From Acidobacteria bacterium UBA2994 (lineage in GTDB: Bacteria > Acidobacteriota > Vicinamibacteria > Vicinamibacterales > UBA8438), in assembly GCA_002346545.1 (NCBI GenBank), contig DEAA01000075.1:35755-50645 (forward strand): 14,891 nt of DNA. The letters are read 5' to 3'. Position numbers and translations under genes: made by a program. This document shows positions 1-7,350 of the stretch, piece after piece. Under the pieces are notes generated by a model. The model searched no databases. It was not told the origin of the DNA and saw only the letters and a program-made list of their open reading frames with translations. The stretch's first letter is position 1; each line of letters begins with the position of its first letter.

Positions 1-57
1 CCCCGCCACGAAGACGCAAACCACGCCGCATAGGAGGGAGGAAGACACACGTTTCAT
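1..57 (-). CDS. cpoB: Start of a secreted protein, probably the Tol-Pal accessory protein CpoB (YbgF); cut by the window edge
   Basis: Only the first 19 codons are present (MKRVSSSLLCGVVCVFVAG, continuing beyond position 1). What is visible is a signal-peptide start: a basic n-region (KR) followed by a hydrophobic core with two cysteines. A plausible ribosome-binding site (AAGGA) lies about 8 nt before the ATG. The function is inferred from position alone. It is the first gene after pal in a tolQ-tolR-tolA-tolB-pal operon, where cpoB/ybgF, a periplasmic TPR protein coordinating peptidoglycan synthesis with outer-membrane constriction, usually sits. None of its domains can be seen here, so another exported protein is possible. 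Confidence 0.55.
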   Translation of the reverse strand, partial: MKRVSSSLLCGVVCVFVAG

Positions 58-81
58 GGGACGTCCTTGGTTCCTGTACTC

Positions 82-103
82 GGGGCGCTCGACGCCGCGC
101 CCC
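82..103 (-). other. Hairpin in the pal-cpoB intergenic space
   Basis: The spacer between pal and the next gene contains a perfect 7-bp inverted repeat: GGGGCGC at 82-88 pairs with GCGCCCC at 97-103, around an 8-nt loop. On the transcribed (minus) strand it is not followed by a T-run, so it is not a standard intrinsic terminator. It could stabilise the upstream pal message or cause partial attenuation. It lies upstream of the AAGGA ribosome-binding site of the next gene and does not cover it. Confidence 0.5.
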
Positions 104-131
104 TAATCCTACCCCGGCCAACCCGGGACTG

Positions 132-722
132 CTACCTCGCCGTGATCACGAAATGGGCGCGGCGATTCGCCGCCCACGCGGTCTCGTTACTGTCGGGCTC
201 GAACGGGAACTCCTTGCCATAGCTAACCGTCCGCACACGCTGAGGATCGACCCCAAGCTCGAGCAGATACTCGTGCGCCGCCAGGGCGCGGCGCTCGCCT
301 AAGCCCAGGTTGTACTCGGGGGTTCCCCGCTCATCACAATGGCCTTCGATAGTAATCACCCAGCTGGGGTACCGCTGAAGCACCTCCACGTTCACCTCGA
401 CCGTCCGACGCGCCCGGGCGTCGAGGTCCGAGCTGTCCAACCCGAAGAACACCGGCTCAAGCGGCGAATCACGATTGAGCTCCTCCAGAGTGCGTGACGC
501 GAATTCCTCGTCCGGCGTCAATCCCAGCGGAAGATCAGGCGGCGGCGCCGGCGGGGGCGGTGAAGGAGCCGACTCCGGCGCCGGCGTGCGCGTCGTTGGC
601 GGCGGGGGCGTGGTCTCCGGCGACACTGGAGGAGGCTCGCGCACGCAGGCGACCTGGAGGCACGCGATTCCGGTGACCAAGACCACGGTCCGCATTAACG
701 AACGACTCGCTAAACCCTGCAT
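132..722 (-). CDS. pal: Peptidoglycan-associated outer-membrane lipoprotein Pal
   Basis: Pal anchors the outer membrane to peptidoglycan and binds TolB; during division it is concentrated at the septum by the TolQRA motor. The 196-residue product has an n-region with arginines, a hydrophobic core and a probable lipidation cysteine at residue 26 (LQVAC, with an atypical Q at -3). Residues about 29-66 form a proline-rich linker, longer than usual. Residues about 88-196 form the OmpA-like domain, with the hallmark IEGHCDERGT segment (125-134) and the NLGLGERRA segment (138-146) that line the peptidoglycan pocket. The start is supported by a strong GGGGGAGGAG site about 6 nt before the ATG. It follows tolB by 41 nt in the tol operon. 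The alternative internal start at residue 10 is less well supported. Confidence 0.95.
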   Translation of the reverse strand: MQGLASRSLMRTVVLVTGIACLQVACVREPPPVSPETTPPPPTTRTPAPESAPSPPPPAPPPDLPLGLTPDEEFASRTLEELNRDSPLEPVFFGLDSSDLDARARRTVEVNVEVLQRYPSWVITIEGHCDERGTPEYNLGLGERRALAAHEYLLELGVDPQRVRTVSYGKEFPFEPDSNETAWAANRRAHFVITAR

Positions 723-763
723 TCCCGCTCCTCCCCCTGTCTGCGCCCGGCGCCCGCCCAGGG

Positions 764-2134
764 CTACTTCGACCAGGCCGGCATCTCGTTGTTGCCAACC
801 GAAGTAAGCCGGCGAAGTCCGTTGCCATCGCGACCGATAGTGTAAATCTGCTTCATGCCGCTGCCACGGGTCGACGTAAAGGCAACATGACGACCGTTGG
901 GTGAATAGCTCGGGCTCTCGTTCGATCCAAGGCCGAAGGTCAGCTGCCGCACTTCGTTAGTGGCCAACTCCAGCACCTTGATGTCGTGGCCGGGCCCCGT
1001 CCGTGATGAGTAGGCGATCTCATTGTAGGGTGCCGGCGACCAAGTCGGCCGGTCGCAGTAGGACTCGTAGGTGAGCCGACGTAACCCGGTCCCGTCGGCG
1101 CCGATAACGTACACCTGTGGCGCGCCGCTGCGATCCGAGACGAACGCGATTTGCTGGCCATTCGGAGACCAGGTCGGACTAGTATCGATCGCCGGGTTGT
1201 TGGTCAGCCGACGCACGCTCGTCCCATCTACGTTCGCCACCCAGACGTCGTTGTTGTCGTCGCGGTTGGTATTAAACGCGATCTGGGATCCGTCCGGAGA
1301 GAAGGCTGGCAGCGAATTATGCACTGCGGTCGTCCCGTCGGCAGGCTTGCTCATCCGCCCCTCGAACATGTGTGAAACGATGACATCAGGAAAACCCGTA
1401 AGGTAGGAGGTATAGGCGATCGACCGACCGTCTGGCGACCAAGACGGGAACAAATTAAGTACCCGGGAGACCGTCACCCGGCGTTGATTCGCGCCGTCGT
1501 AGTCCGCGAGATAGATCTCCTTCACGGGACGATTCTCGACTAACCCCAGCACAGTATCGCTGTCACGATCACTCACAAAGGCGATCCGACTCCGCGCGAC
1601 ACCTTCCAGGCCCCGCTGGTGACGGTGCAGCTCGTCGGACAGCTGATGGGCATAGCGCCGCAGGTTATTCATGGTCCCGCTGTAAACGACGCCCCAGGCG
1701 GACTCAAGCGACCGCACCGAGAACAGCCGGGCCGTAATCTCGATCTGATTGGCGCCGGCAGACTCGACCGTACAGCTGACCACGCCATCCGCCCCGAGTT
1801 CCCTCCACTGATCAAAGGGCAGATCGATCAGGGAACGGGCTGTCGGAATGGTGCGATAGACATCCCGCGCGATCATGCGGAACTCCCGCTCGAAGTCCAG
1901 ATCGTCCCACAGCACCTGCGCGATGATGCGGGCCGCCTCGGCCGTCGTCTCGTCTGGAGAAAGCGCTAGGCAGTCGGGCACGGCGAAGCTCGGCGGGCTG
2001 CCAATGCGATCGCCGATGATGAGACTAACCTCGTCCCGTTGGCGGTTCTGAGCGGCTGGAGCTGCGCCGATCAGTAGTGCCAGACTGGCAACTAGGCCAG
2101 CACCGAGCACAAAACGTGGGGTTGTGATCGTCAT
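764..2134 (-). CDS. tolB: Tol-Pal system protein TolB, periplasmic beta-propeller
   Basis: TolB is the periplasmic partner of Pal and of the TolA C-terminus. The product (456 residues from this ATG) begins with a signal peptide whose likely cleavage follows the APAA segment at about residues 24-28. An N-terminal alpha/beta domain follows (to about residue 175), then five or so PD40/WD40-like propeller repeats. Repeat signatures such as PSWSPDGRSIAYTS, PAFSPDGSQIAF, PTWSPNGQQIAFVSDR and PSYSPNGRHVAFTS are visible. A TTG four codons upstream (2146) overlaps the tolA stop as TTGA, which would allow translational coupling; neither start has a clear Shine-Dalgarno sequence. I prefer the ATG because the signal peptide begins naturally there, but the true start is open by four codons. 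Family and role are clear from both sequence and operon position. Confidence 0.93.
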   Translation of the reverse strand: MTITTPRFVLGAGLVASLALLIGAAPAAQNRQRDEVSLIIGDRIGSPPSFAVPDCLALSPDETTAEAARIIAQVLWDDLDFEREFRMIARDVYRTIPTARSLIDLPFDQWRELGADGVVSCTVESAGANQIEITARLFSVRSLESAWGVVYSGTMNNLRRYAHQLSDELHRHQRGLEGVARSRIAFVSDRDSDTVLGLVENRPVKEIYLADYDGANQRRVTVSRVLNLFPSWSPDGRSIAYTSYLTGFPDVIVSHMFEGRMSKPADGTTAVHNSLPAFSPDGSQIAFNTNRDDNNDVWVANVDGTSVRRLTNNPAIDTSPTWSPNGQQIAFVSDRSGAPQVYVIGADGTGLRRLTYESYCDRPTWSPAPYNEIAYSSRTGPGHDIKVLELATNEVRQLTFGLGSNESPSYSPNGRHVAFTSTRGSGMKQIYTIGRDGNGLRRLTSVGNNEMPAWSK

Positions 2135-2142
2135 CGCAGAAC

Positions 2143-2931
2143 TCAACGTTCGTACTGGAAACTGAGGTGCACGGTGAGGTCGTTCTCTGGAAATCGAGAC
2201 GGGAGCGGCGGCAACCGATCAATGAGCCGCAGGGCGCGCTCGGCGCTCTGGTCGAGAGCAAAATAGCCGCTGGTCGTCTCACGCTCGATACCGATGAGGC
2301 TACCATCCCTCTCGATGGTGAACTTCATCATCAACCCTCCTGTATACCCCTGCCGGTGGTTCCAGTTGCGCCGGATCAGCTCCATCATAGTGCTCAGATA
2401 CTCGGGGCAGCAGAAGTCGCCCACTTCCAAGTATCCCGCACCGCCGAGGCCACCCGCCGATAAACCGAGCCCCCCGCCGGTCGACCCGGTCTCTGCCAGC
2501 GCGTTACCCTCGCGCAACTCCGGCCCCCGAGTCGGCATCCTTCCGCGCGACTCCTCGGGCGCACTCTCCGACGGCACATCCCGCTCGGGCCGTCTCGGCG
2601 CCTCAGGCTCTGGAATCGTCATTTCCGGCGGCTCTGGCGTGGGAGGCTGAATCCACTGGTCCTGGTCCGCTTCTTGGAGCGGGATCACCTCCTGCACCGG
2701 CCGCGCCGCCAGCGCCGTCTGTCCCCCCAGACTCGGACCGGCAGGCCCCCCCAGACTGATGGTCATGACCTCGTCGAGGTCGTCGGTGCCACTTGCGTCG
2801 AGGAAGCCGACGGGAAAGAACACGACGAGGGCGATCACCACTCCATGTCCGCCCAGCGAGATCCCCAGGGTGCGGACGAGATCGTCGTCGCGCTTGGCCC
2901 GTTCCCGCAGGATATCGGTGGTGGACTCCAT
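2143..2931 (-). CDS. tolA: TolA-like energy transducer with TonB-type C-terminal domain
   Basis: TolA carries energy from the TolQR proton motor across the periplasm to TolB and Pal. The 262-residue product has a cytoplasmic head (about 1-27), one membrane helix (about 28-44), an acidic proline/glutamate-rich linker (about 77-145), a glycine-rich stretch (about 150-167) and a TonB/TolA C-terminal fold (about 170-262, with MKFTIERDGSLIGIE). It is much shorter than enterobacterial TolA (about 420 residues) and lacks the long alanine/lysine-rich coiled coil, so by architecture it resembles TonB. Its place between tolR and tolB makes the TolA role the better call. Adjacent cysteines at 174-175 open the C-terminal domain. 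The ATG at 2931 lies 13 nt after the tolR stop, without a strong ribosome-binding site; an upstream extension overlapping tolR is unlikely to be used. Confidence 0.88.
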   Translation of the reverse strand: MESTTDILRERAKRDDDLVRTLGISLGGHGVVIALVVFFPVGFLDASGTDDLDEVMTISLGGPAGPSLGGQTALAARPVQEVIPLQEADQDQWIQPPTPEPPEMTIPEPEAPRRPERDVPSESAPEESRGRMPTRGPELREGNALAETGSTGGGLGLSAGGLGGAGYLEVGDFCCPEYLSTMMELIRRNWNHRQGYTGGLMMKFTIERDGSLIGIERETTSGYFALDQSAERALRLIDRLPPLPSRFPENDLTVHLSFQYER

Positions 2932-2944
2932 AGGTAGTCGCGAG

Positions 2945-3412
2945 TTACCTGTCACTCGGAAACTCGGTGACCAGCCCCACGTTAGCAACGCCCCCGGCCT
3001 TCAATCGATCCATAACCGTCACCAGCTCCCGTACCCGGATGTCACCATCACTCCTGACGAAGACATCCCGCTCGGCGGCGTCTACCAGCTCCGAGCGCAT
3101 ACGCTCCTCGAGCATCTCGACCCGTACCTGTTCGTCGCCTACCTGCACGATGCGATCGATCTCGAAAGTAGCCGGAATCGTCACGAATAAACGCTCCGCC
3201 GCAATCGGGTCAGCGCGGCGAGCCTCAGGCAGCGCCACATCGAACCCCTGCTGCATCATCGGCGCCGCCACCATGAAGATGATGAGCAGCACCAGCATGA
3301 CATCAACGAGCGGGATCACGTTGATCTCGGAGAGCGACGTCGCCACCCGTCGACGGCCCCGGCGACTGCGCGAACCGGTTGTATCAGCGCCCGCGTCCTG
3401 AATCTTCGGCAT
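2945..3412 (-). CDS. tolR: Biopolymer transport protein TolR (ExbD/TolR family)
   Basis: TolR is the small stator subunit that, with TolQ, converts proton flow into movement of TolA. The 155-residue protein has a basic cytoplasmic tail (residues 1-25, arginine-rich), then SEINVIPLVDVMLVLLIIFM forming the single membrane helix. Asp37 within that helix corresponds to the essential proton-carrying aspartate of the family. A periplasmic domain of about 105 residues follows, ending in the usual two-layer fold region (VFVRSDGDIRV...VMDRLKAGGV). The ATG lies 7 nt after the tolQ stop codon, and a GAGGCGG segment overlapping that stop can serve as ribosome-binding site, so the two genes are tightly coupled. 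Length and motif are typical of ExbD/TolR; the operon identifies it as TolR. Confidence 0.94.
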   Translation of the reverse strand: MPKIQDAGADTTGSRSRRGRRRVATSLSEINVIPLVDVMLVLLIIFMVAAPMMQQGFDVALPEARRADPIAAERLFVTIPATFEIDRIVQVGDEQVRVEMLEERMRSELVDAAERDVFVRSDGDIRVRELVTVMDRLKAGGVANVGLVTEFPSDR

Positions 3413-3419
3413 GCCCGCC

Positions 3420-4175
3420 TCAGGTGAAGTTCCGCTCTGAGATGTTAAGGAATTCCAGCGAGAAGTCCTCCATCGTCGACAGGTAGAGCTTCACCTTGTT
3501 CGTCAGATGATTGTAGAAGTAGACGGCCGGGATCGCAGCGGCCAGACCGGCCGCAGTGGCGATCAAGGCTTCGCCGATTCCTGGCGCAACCACTGCCAAG
3601 CTGGTGGAGCCACTTTCGGCGATTCCAACAAAAGCGTCCACGATCCCCATCACCGTGCCAAACAACCCAATGAACGGCGTGATGCTCGCAGTCGTGGCCA
3701 GCAGATGCACCCGATGCTCGAGTTTATTTGCCTCGACGGCCGAGGCCCTCAGGAGTGCCCGATCGAGCGCCTCAAAGCTCCGGAGAGTCGGACGCCCCTC
3801 CGACGGAGTCGCGCCGGCAGACTCGCCGCTCTGGCGTAGCTGCGCATTGAGTTCGGCGTAGCCAGCCTGAAACACGCCTACAAGCGGACTGTGAATCAGC
3901 GACCGGCAGACCGACTGCACCTCGGAAAACTTCGTGCTCCGTCGGAACACATCGAGAAAGCTCGAGGTTTGACGCTCCAGTCGCCGATACTCCCACATCT
4001 TGCGGAGCGCGATAGCCCACGAGGCGACCGAGAAGAGCAGCAATATGAGGAGAACGGTCTTACTGAGAGGCGACGAGCGGGCAACCCACTCGATGACGCT
4101 TCCGCCCAGACCAGCACCCGACGCGCCAACTGCCTCGCTCTGCAAGGCAATGGCGTAGTAACCAAGGGTAAGCAC
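3420..4175 (-). CDS. tolQ: Proton-channel protein TolQ (MotA/TolQ/ExbB family)
   Basis: TolQ forms the multi-subunit inner-membrane ring that, with TolR, makes the proton channel powering TolA. From the chosen GTG start the product is 251 residues, with three membrane helices at about 39-58, 160-183 and 202-222. The family signature is in helix 2 (TPFIGLFGTVMGIVDAF, about 167-183) and helix 3 contains IGEALIATAAGLAAAIPAV. Between helices 1 and 2 lies the large cytoplasmic domain. I chose GTG at 4175 because GGAGGG stands about 6 nt before it. The frame stays open upstream to a TTG at 4244, which would overlap the predicted promoter and has no good ribosome-binding site. It is the first gene of the tol operon, transcribed away from recN. 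Confidence 0.93.
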   Translation of the reverse strand: MLTLGYYAIALQSEAVGASGAGLGGSVIEWVARSSPLSKTVLLILLLFSVASWAIALRKMWEYRRLERQTSSFLDVFRRSTKFSEVQSVCRSLIHSPLVGVFQAGYAELNAQLRQSGESAGATPSEGRPTLRSFEALDRALLRASAVEANKLEHRVHLLATTASITPFIGLFGTVMGIVDAFVGIAESGSTSLAVVAPGIGEALIATAAGLAAAIPAVYFYNHLTNKVKLYLSTMEDFSLEFLNISERNFT

Positions 4176-4228
4176 CAACCCCCTCCGTTGACTACAAAGC
4201 GCGCCGCTGGGAAAGCGCCGACAAGAGA

Positions 4229-4258
4229 AGGGTAGCACGGACAAGAAACAGCTGTCAA
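4229..4258 (-). promoter_or_regulatory. Predicted promoter of the tolQRAB-pal operon
   Basis: On the minus strand a perfect TTGACA (-35; plus-strand 4253-4258) is followed after 18 nt by TACCCT (-10; 4229-4234). The -35 is ideal and the -10 is poor, matching the consensus at three positions. Transcription would begin near 4222, about 45 nt before the GTG of tolQ. It overlaps the predicted recN promoter on the other strand. Confidence 0.5.
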
Positions 4259-4267
4259 ACGTATGAT
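4238..4267 (+). promoter_or_regulatory. Predicted promoter of recN
   Basis: CGGACA (4238-4243) and TATGAT (4262-4267) are separated by 18 nt. The -10 is near consensus and the -35 matches at four positions. The transcript would start near 4274, about 29 nt before the recN ATG. No LexA-type operator of either the CTGT-N8-ACAG or the GAAC-N4-GTTC form was found, so SOS control of the usual kinds is not evident. An 8-bp palindrome, ACAGCTGT, sits at 4248-4255 in the spacer and also overlaps the tolQ -35. Confidence 0.5.
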
Positions 4268-4272
4268 ACGAT

Positions 4273-4297
4273 GGAACTTCCTGCCTTTAGGGGTTCC
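4273..4297 (+). promoter_or_regulatory. Hairpin covering the recN ribosome-binding site
   Basis: GGAACTTC (4273-4280) can pair over 8 bp, with two G-U pairs, with GGGGTTCC (4290-4297), leaving a 9-nt loop. The likely recN ribosome-binding site AGGGG (4289-4293) lies in the loop edge and 3' arm. Because the predicted transcription start is about 4274, the mRNA would begin with this hairpin. It could both protect the 5' end and limit translation of recN. This is a pairing prediction by eye. Confidence 0.45.
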
Positions 4298-4302
4298 TTC
4301 GC

Positions 4303-5931
4303 ATGATCCGGTTCCTGAGCATCAGAGACCTCGCTGTCATCGACCGATTGGAGCTCGATCTGAACCGAGGCTTCACCGTGCTCACGGGTGAAACCGGCAC
4401 CGGAAAGTCGATCGTCGTAGGTGCACTCAGCCTCCTCCGAGGGGGACGGGCCTCTGCCGATCTCGTGCGGACCGGCGCCACCAAGGCTGTCATCGAAGCC
4501 GCCGCCGAGCTGCCGGATGGAGAGGAACGGGTGCTGCGACGGGAGGTCTCGGCCCAGGGTCGCAGCCGGGCATTCATAGACGACCGGCTCGTGCCCACTA
4601 GCTCGCTTCGAACCCTGGGCGCCTGCCTTCTCGATCTCCACGGACAGCACGAACACCAGGCCCTTGTCACCCCCGCGACGCACCTCGATCTCCTGGACGA
4701 ATACGCGGCACTCGGCGATCTCAGATCTGCGGTTCGCAAGAGCTTTACCGACTGGGGGGAGGCGCGCGAGGCGCTGGACGAGGCGCGCCGACTAGCCGCG
4801 AGCCAGGCCGAACGAGCCGAGCTCGTAGCATTCGAGCTACGAGAGATCGACAAGGTCGACCCCGCTGACGGCGAAGACACGGACCTAGCGTCCGAGCGCC
4901 ACCTATTGGCGAACGCGGACCGGATCCACCGTCTGGCCACCGAGATCTGCGCCGAGCTCTATGACGGCGACAATGCGATCCTCGGACGACTCGATACCGT
5001 ATGGAAACAACTGGACGAGCTGGCCGAGTTGGTCCCGTCCTTAGCCGCCCACAGGGACAGCCGGGACGCGGTAATCTCGCAGCTCGAAGAAGTCGTTTTC
5101 GCCCTCCGTCCCTCGGCCAGCGGCATCGAAGCCTCGCCTGAGCGCCTACAGAACATCGAGGATCGCTTGGCTCAGCTCGAGCGGCTGAAGCGAAGCTTCG
5201 GACCGACCCTGGGCGACGTAATCGCACGTCGTCGCTCTCTCCGAGAAGAGACCACCGGACTCGACGGCCAGGTTGCCGCGGAGGAGACCTTGGTCGAGTG
5301 TGTGGCCGCCGCACGCGCGTCCTATCTCGCCGCGTCCAGGACGCTGTCCGAGCGTCGCCGCGGTCAAGCAACTACGTTGGCCTCCACCCTTGAACGGGCG
5401 CTCGCCGAGTTGGCGATGCCGCAAACGCGGTTCACCGTTACTTTCAGCGAAGCAGAGGATGAATCTGGCTGGACCGAGCGCGGCAGGGAAGGCGTCGAGT
5501 TCTACTTTTCGGCGAACCCTGGAGAAGAGCTGCGTCCCCTCGCTCGCATCGCCTCAGGTGGAGAGCTTTCACGGGTCATGCTCGCGCTTCGGACGCTTAC
5601 AGCCGACGAAAAGTCCGGGCGAACGCTGGTCTTCGACGAAGTGGACGCAGGGATCGGTGGAGAAGCGGCCGAACGGGTGGGGGCGAAGCTACGGGAGCTG
5701 GCTCGTTACTATCAGGTGTTGTGCGTAACCCATTTACCCCAAATTGCGGCGTGCGGCACCGACCACCATCGCGTGAGAAAGGCGGTCCGGGGTGGACGAA
5801 CGACCACTACGGTCGATTCATTGAGCGATGACGAACGGGCCGCGGAGATCGCGCGCATGATGACTGGCACTCAGGTGTCCGGCAACGTGCTTGCGACTGC
5901 CAGAGAATTGCTGCAATCAAAGAGCGAATAA
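4303..5931 (+). CDS. recN: DNA repair protein RecN (SMC-like ATPase)
   Basis: RecN is a cytoplasmic SMC-family ATPase that gathers and holds DNA ends during double-strand-break repair. The 542-residue protein has the split ABC ATPase arrangement. It has Walker A GETGTGKS at 29-36, a RecN-typical LHGQHEHQAL segment at 112-121, a central coiled-coil arm (about 150-370, rich in E, R, L and A), signature motif ASGGELSRVMLAL from 417, Walker B LVFDEVDAGIGG with D445-E446, and the switch histidine in VTHLPQIAA (about 475). Length and all motifs are normal. Its ATG follows AGGGG by 9 nt. It heads a plus-strand run, with miaB starting 9 nt after its stop, and diverges from tolQ. Confidence 0.96.
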   Translation: MIRFLSIRDLAVIDRLELDLNRGFTVLTGETGTGKSIVVGALSLLRGGRASADLVRTGATKAVIEAAAELPDGEERVLRREVSAQGRSRAFIDDRLVPTSSLRTLGACLLDLHGQHEHQALVTPATHLDLLDEYAALGDLRSAVRKSFTDWGEAREALDEARRLAASQAERAELVAFELREIDKVDPADGEDTDLASERHLLANADRIHRLATEICAELYDGDNAILGRLDTVWKQLDELAELVPSLAAHRDSRDAVISQLEEVVFALRPSASGIEASPERLQNIEDRLAQLERLKRSFGPTLGDVIARRRSLREETTGLDGQVAAEETLVECVAAARASYLAASRTLSERRRGQATTLASTLERALAELAMPQTRFTVTFSEAEDESGWTERGREGVEFYFSANPGEELRPLARIASGGELSRVMLALRTLTADEKSGRTLVFDEVDAGIGGEAAERVGAKLRELARYYQVLCVTHLPQIAACGTDHHRVRKAVRGGRTTTTVDSLSDDERAAEIARMMTGTQVSGNVLATARELLQSKSE

Positions 5932-5940
5932 AAAACGAAG

Positions 5941-7350
5941 ATGCCTAGGCAATACTTTATCGAGACGTTCGGCTGCCAGATGAACGTCCACGACTCTGAG
6001 CGCCTAGCCGGGCTGCTCGACCAGGCCGGCTACGAGCCCGCTAAATCGGCCGGCGAGGCGGATCTCGTCGTAATCAATACCTGTAGTGTGCGAGAGCGCC
6101 CCGAGGAACGCCTCTACACCGAGCTCGGGATGGTGCCAAAAGGCGAGGGTGGCAATAGCCCGATCATCGCGGTCACCGGATGCGTGGCTCAACAGGAAGG
6201 TGACCGATTGCTCGAGCGGAGCAGCCGCGTGGATCTTGTGGTGGGCACACAGGCACTCTCCCGTCTTCCCGCCATGGTCGAACAGCTTGAGGACGCCCGC
6301 TCATCCGGTCATCTTGAGCAGGCCCGCGGCGGCCGCACCCGCTCGGACCAACATGTCGAGCGCGTTGACGTTAACCCCTACGACAATGTGTCGTTCCCGC
6401 TCGGGGTAACTCGCCGCTCGGATCCAGTCAAAGCGTCGATCACGATCATCGAGGGCTGTAACGATTTCTGCAGCTTCTGTGTCGTGCCCTACACCAGAGG
6501 ACACGAACGGATGCGACCAGTGCGCGAGATCGCCGAGGAGGTCCGGCAAGCTGCAGGGGAGGGACACCTCGAGATCCACCTACTTGGCCAGATCGTCAAC
6601 CACTACCAGGCGCCAGACCAACCGCACTGTGACTTCGCCGGACTGCTCGAGCTCGTGCACGAGATAAACGGAGTCGAGCGCATCCGGTTCGCGAGTCCGC
6701 ACCCACGACACGTCACCAAGCGGATGATCGGCGCCATGCGCGACCTGCCGAAGGTGTGCCGCCATCTTCACCTTCCGGTGCAGTCCGGTTCGACGGCCGT
6801 GCTCAAGCGCATGCGCCGCCGCCACACGCGAGAAGCCTACCTAGACCTCGTAGCCCGACTGCGCGACGCCGTCCAGGACCTGGCACTTTCGACCGACATG
6901 ATCGTCGGCTTCCCCGGGGAGACCGACACCGACTTCGAAGAGACCATGAGCCTAGTGCGCGCCGTCGGCTACGAAAGCATGTTCTCGTTTAAGTACTCCG
7001 AGCGCCCAAACACGCTCGCGTCGAAACGCCAGCCCGATGACATACCAGCAACGGAGAAAACCCGACGAATCGTTAAACTCCAGGAGACGCAGAAGCGCAT
7101 CCAGCAACAGCTCCACGCACGCCGCGTAGGGGCGGTCGAAGAAGTCCTGGTCGACTCGACGAGCCGTCGGCGAAGCTCAGAGCTCGCGGGCCGCACAACA
7201 CGCAACACCGTCGTCAACTTCAGCGCCCCGGACAAACTATTGGGAACCGTGGTGCCCGTCCGCATCACTAATAGCGGTCCATTCAGTCTCAAAGGTAAGC
7301 TGGCGACGGCCGCTGAGCGGCAAGGAGCAGACCTATGCAGATCGAAATGA
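5941..7350 (+). CDS. miaB: tRNA-2-methylthio-N6-dimethylallyladenosine synthase MiaB
   Basis: MiaB is a radical-SAM enzyme that adds a methylthio group at C2 of i6A37 in tRNAs reading UNN codons. The 469-residue protein has the N-terminal UPF0004 domain with cluster cysteines C12 (FGCQMN), C48 (NTCSVRE) and C81 (TGCVAQQ). Its radical-SAM core has C173, C177 and C180 (EGCNDFCSFCVVPYTRG), with HLPVQSGS and DMIVGFPGET further on. A C-terminal TRAM domain (about 385-455) binds tRNA. The usual LLGQNVN segment reads LLGQIVN here, with Ile218 in place of a highly conserved Asn. The start lies 9 nt after recN with only a weak GAAG nearby, so coupling to recN is likely. The 3' end overlaps the next gene by 16 nt. 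Methylthiotransferase relatives (RimO, MtaB) fit less well by motif pattern. Confidence 0.95.
   Translation: MPRQYFIETFGCQMNVHDSERLAGLLDQAGYEPAKSAGEADLVVINTCSVRERPEERLYTELGMVPKGEGGNSPIIAVTGCVAQQEGDRLLERSSRVDLVVGTQALSRLPAMVEQLEDARSSGHLEQARGGRTRSDQHVERVDVNPYDNVSFPLGVTRRSDPVKASITIIEGCNDFCSFCVVPYTRGHERMRPVREIAEEVRQAAGEGHLEIHLLGQIVNHYQAPDQPHCDFAGLLELVHEINGVERIRFASPHPRHVTKRMIGAMRDLPKVCRHLHLPVQSGSTAVLKRMRRRHTREAYLDLVARLRDAVQDLALSTDMIVGFPGETDTDFEETMSLVRAVGYESMFSFKYSERPNTLASKRQPDDIPATEKTRRIVKLQETQKRIQQQLHARRVGAVEEVLVDSTSRRRSSELAGRTTRNTVVNFSAPDKLLGTVVPVRITNSGPFSLKGKLATAAERQGADLCRSK

Noticed and set aside
475..807. Glycine- and proline-rich frames opposite pal
   Set aside because: They are the antisense image of the proline-rich Pal linker; low-complexity composition explains the open frames.
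4229..4302. LexA/SOS box upstream of recN
   Set aside because: Neither CTGT-N8-ACAG nor GAAC-N4-GTTC occurs. The GGAAC/GTTCC pair has 15 nt between its arms and is better read as an RNA hairpin.
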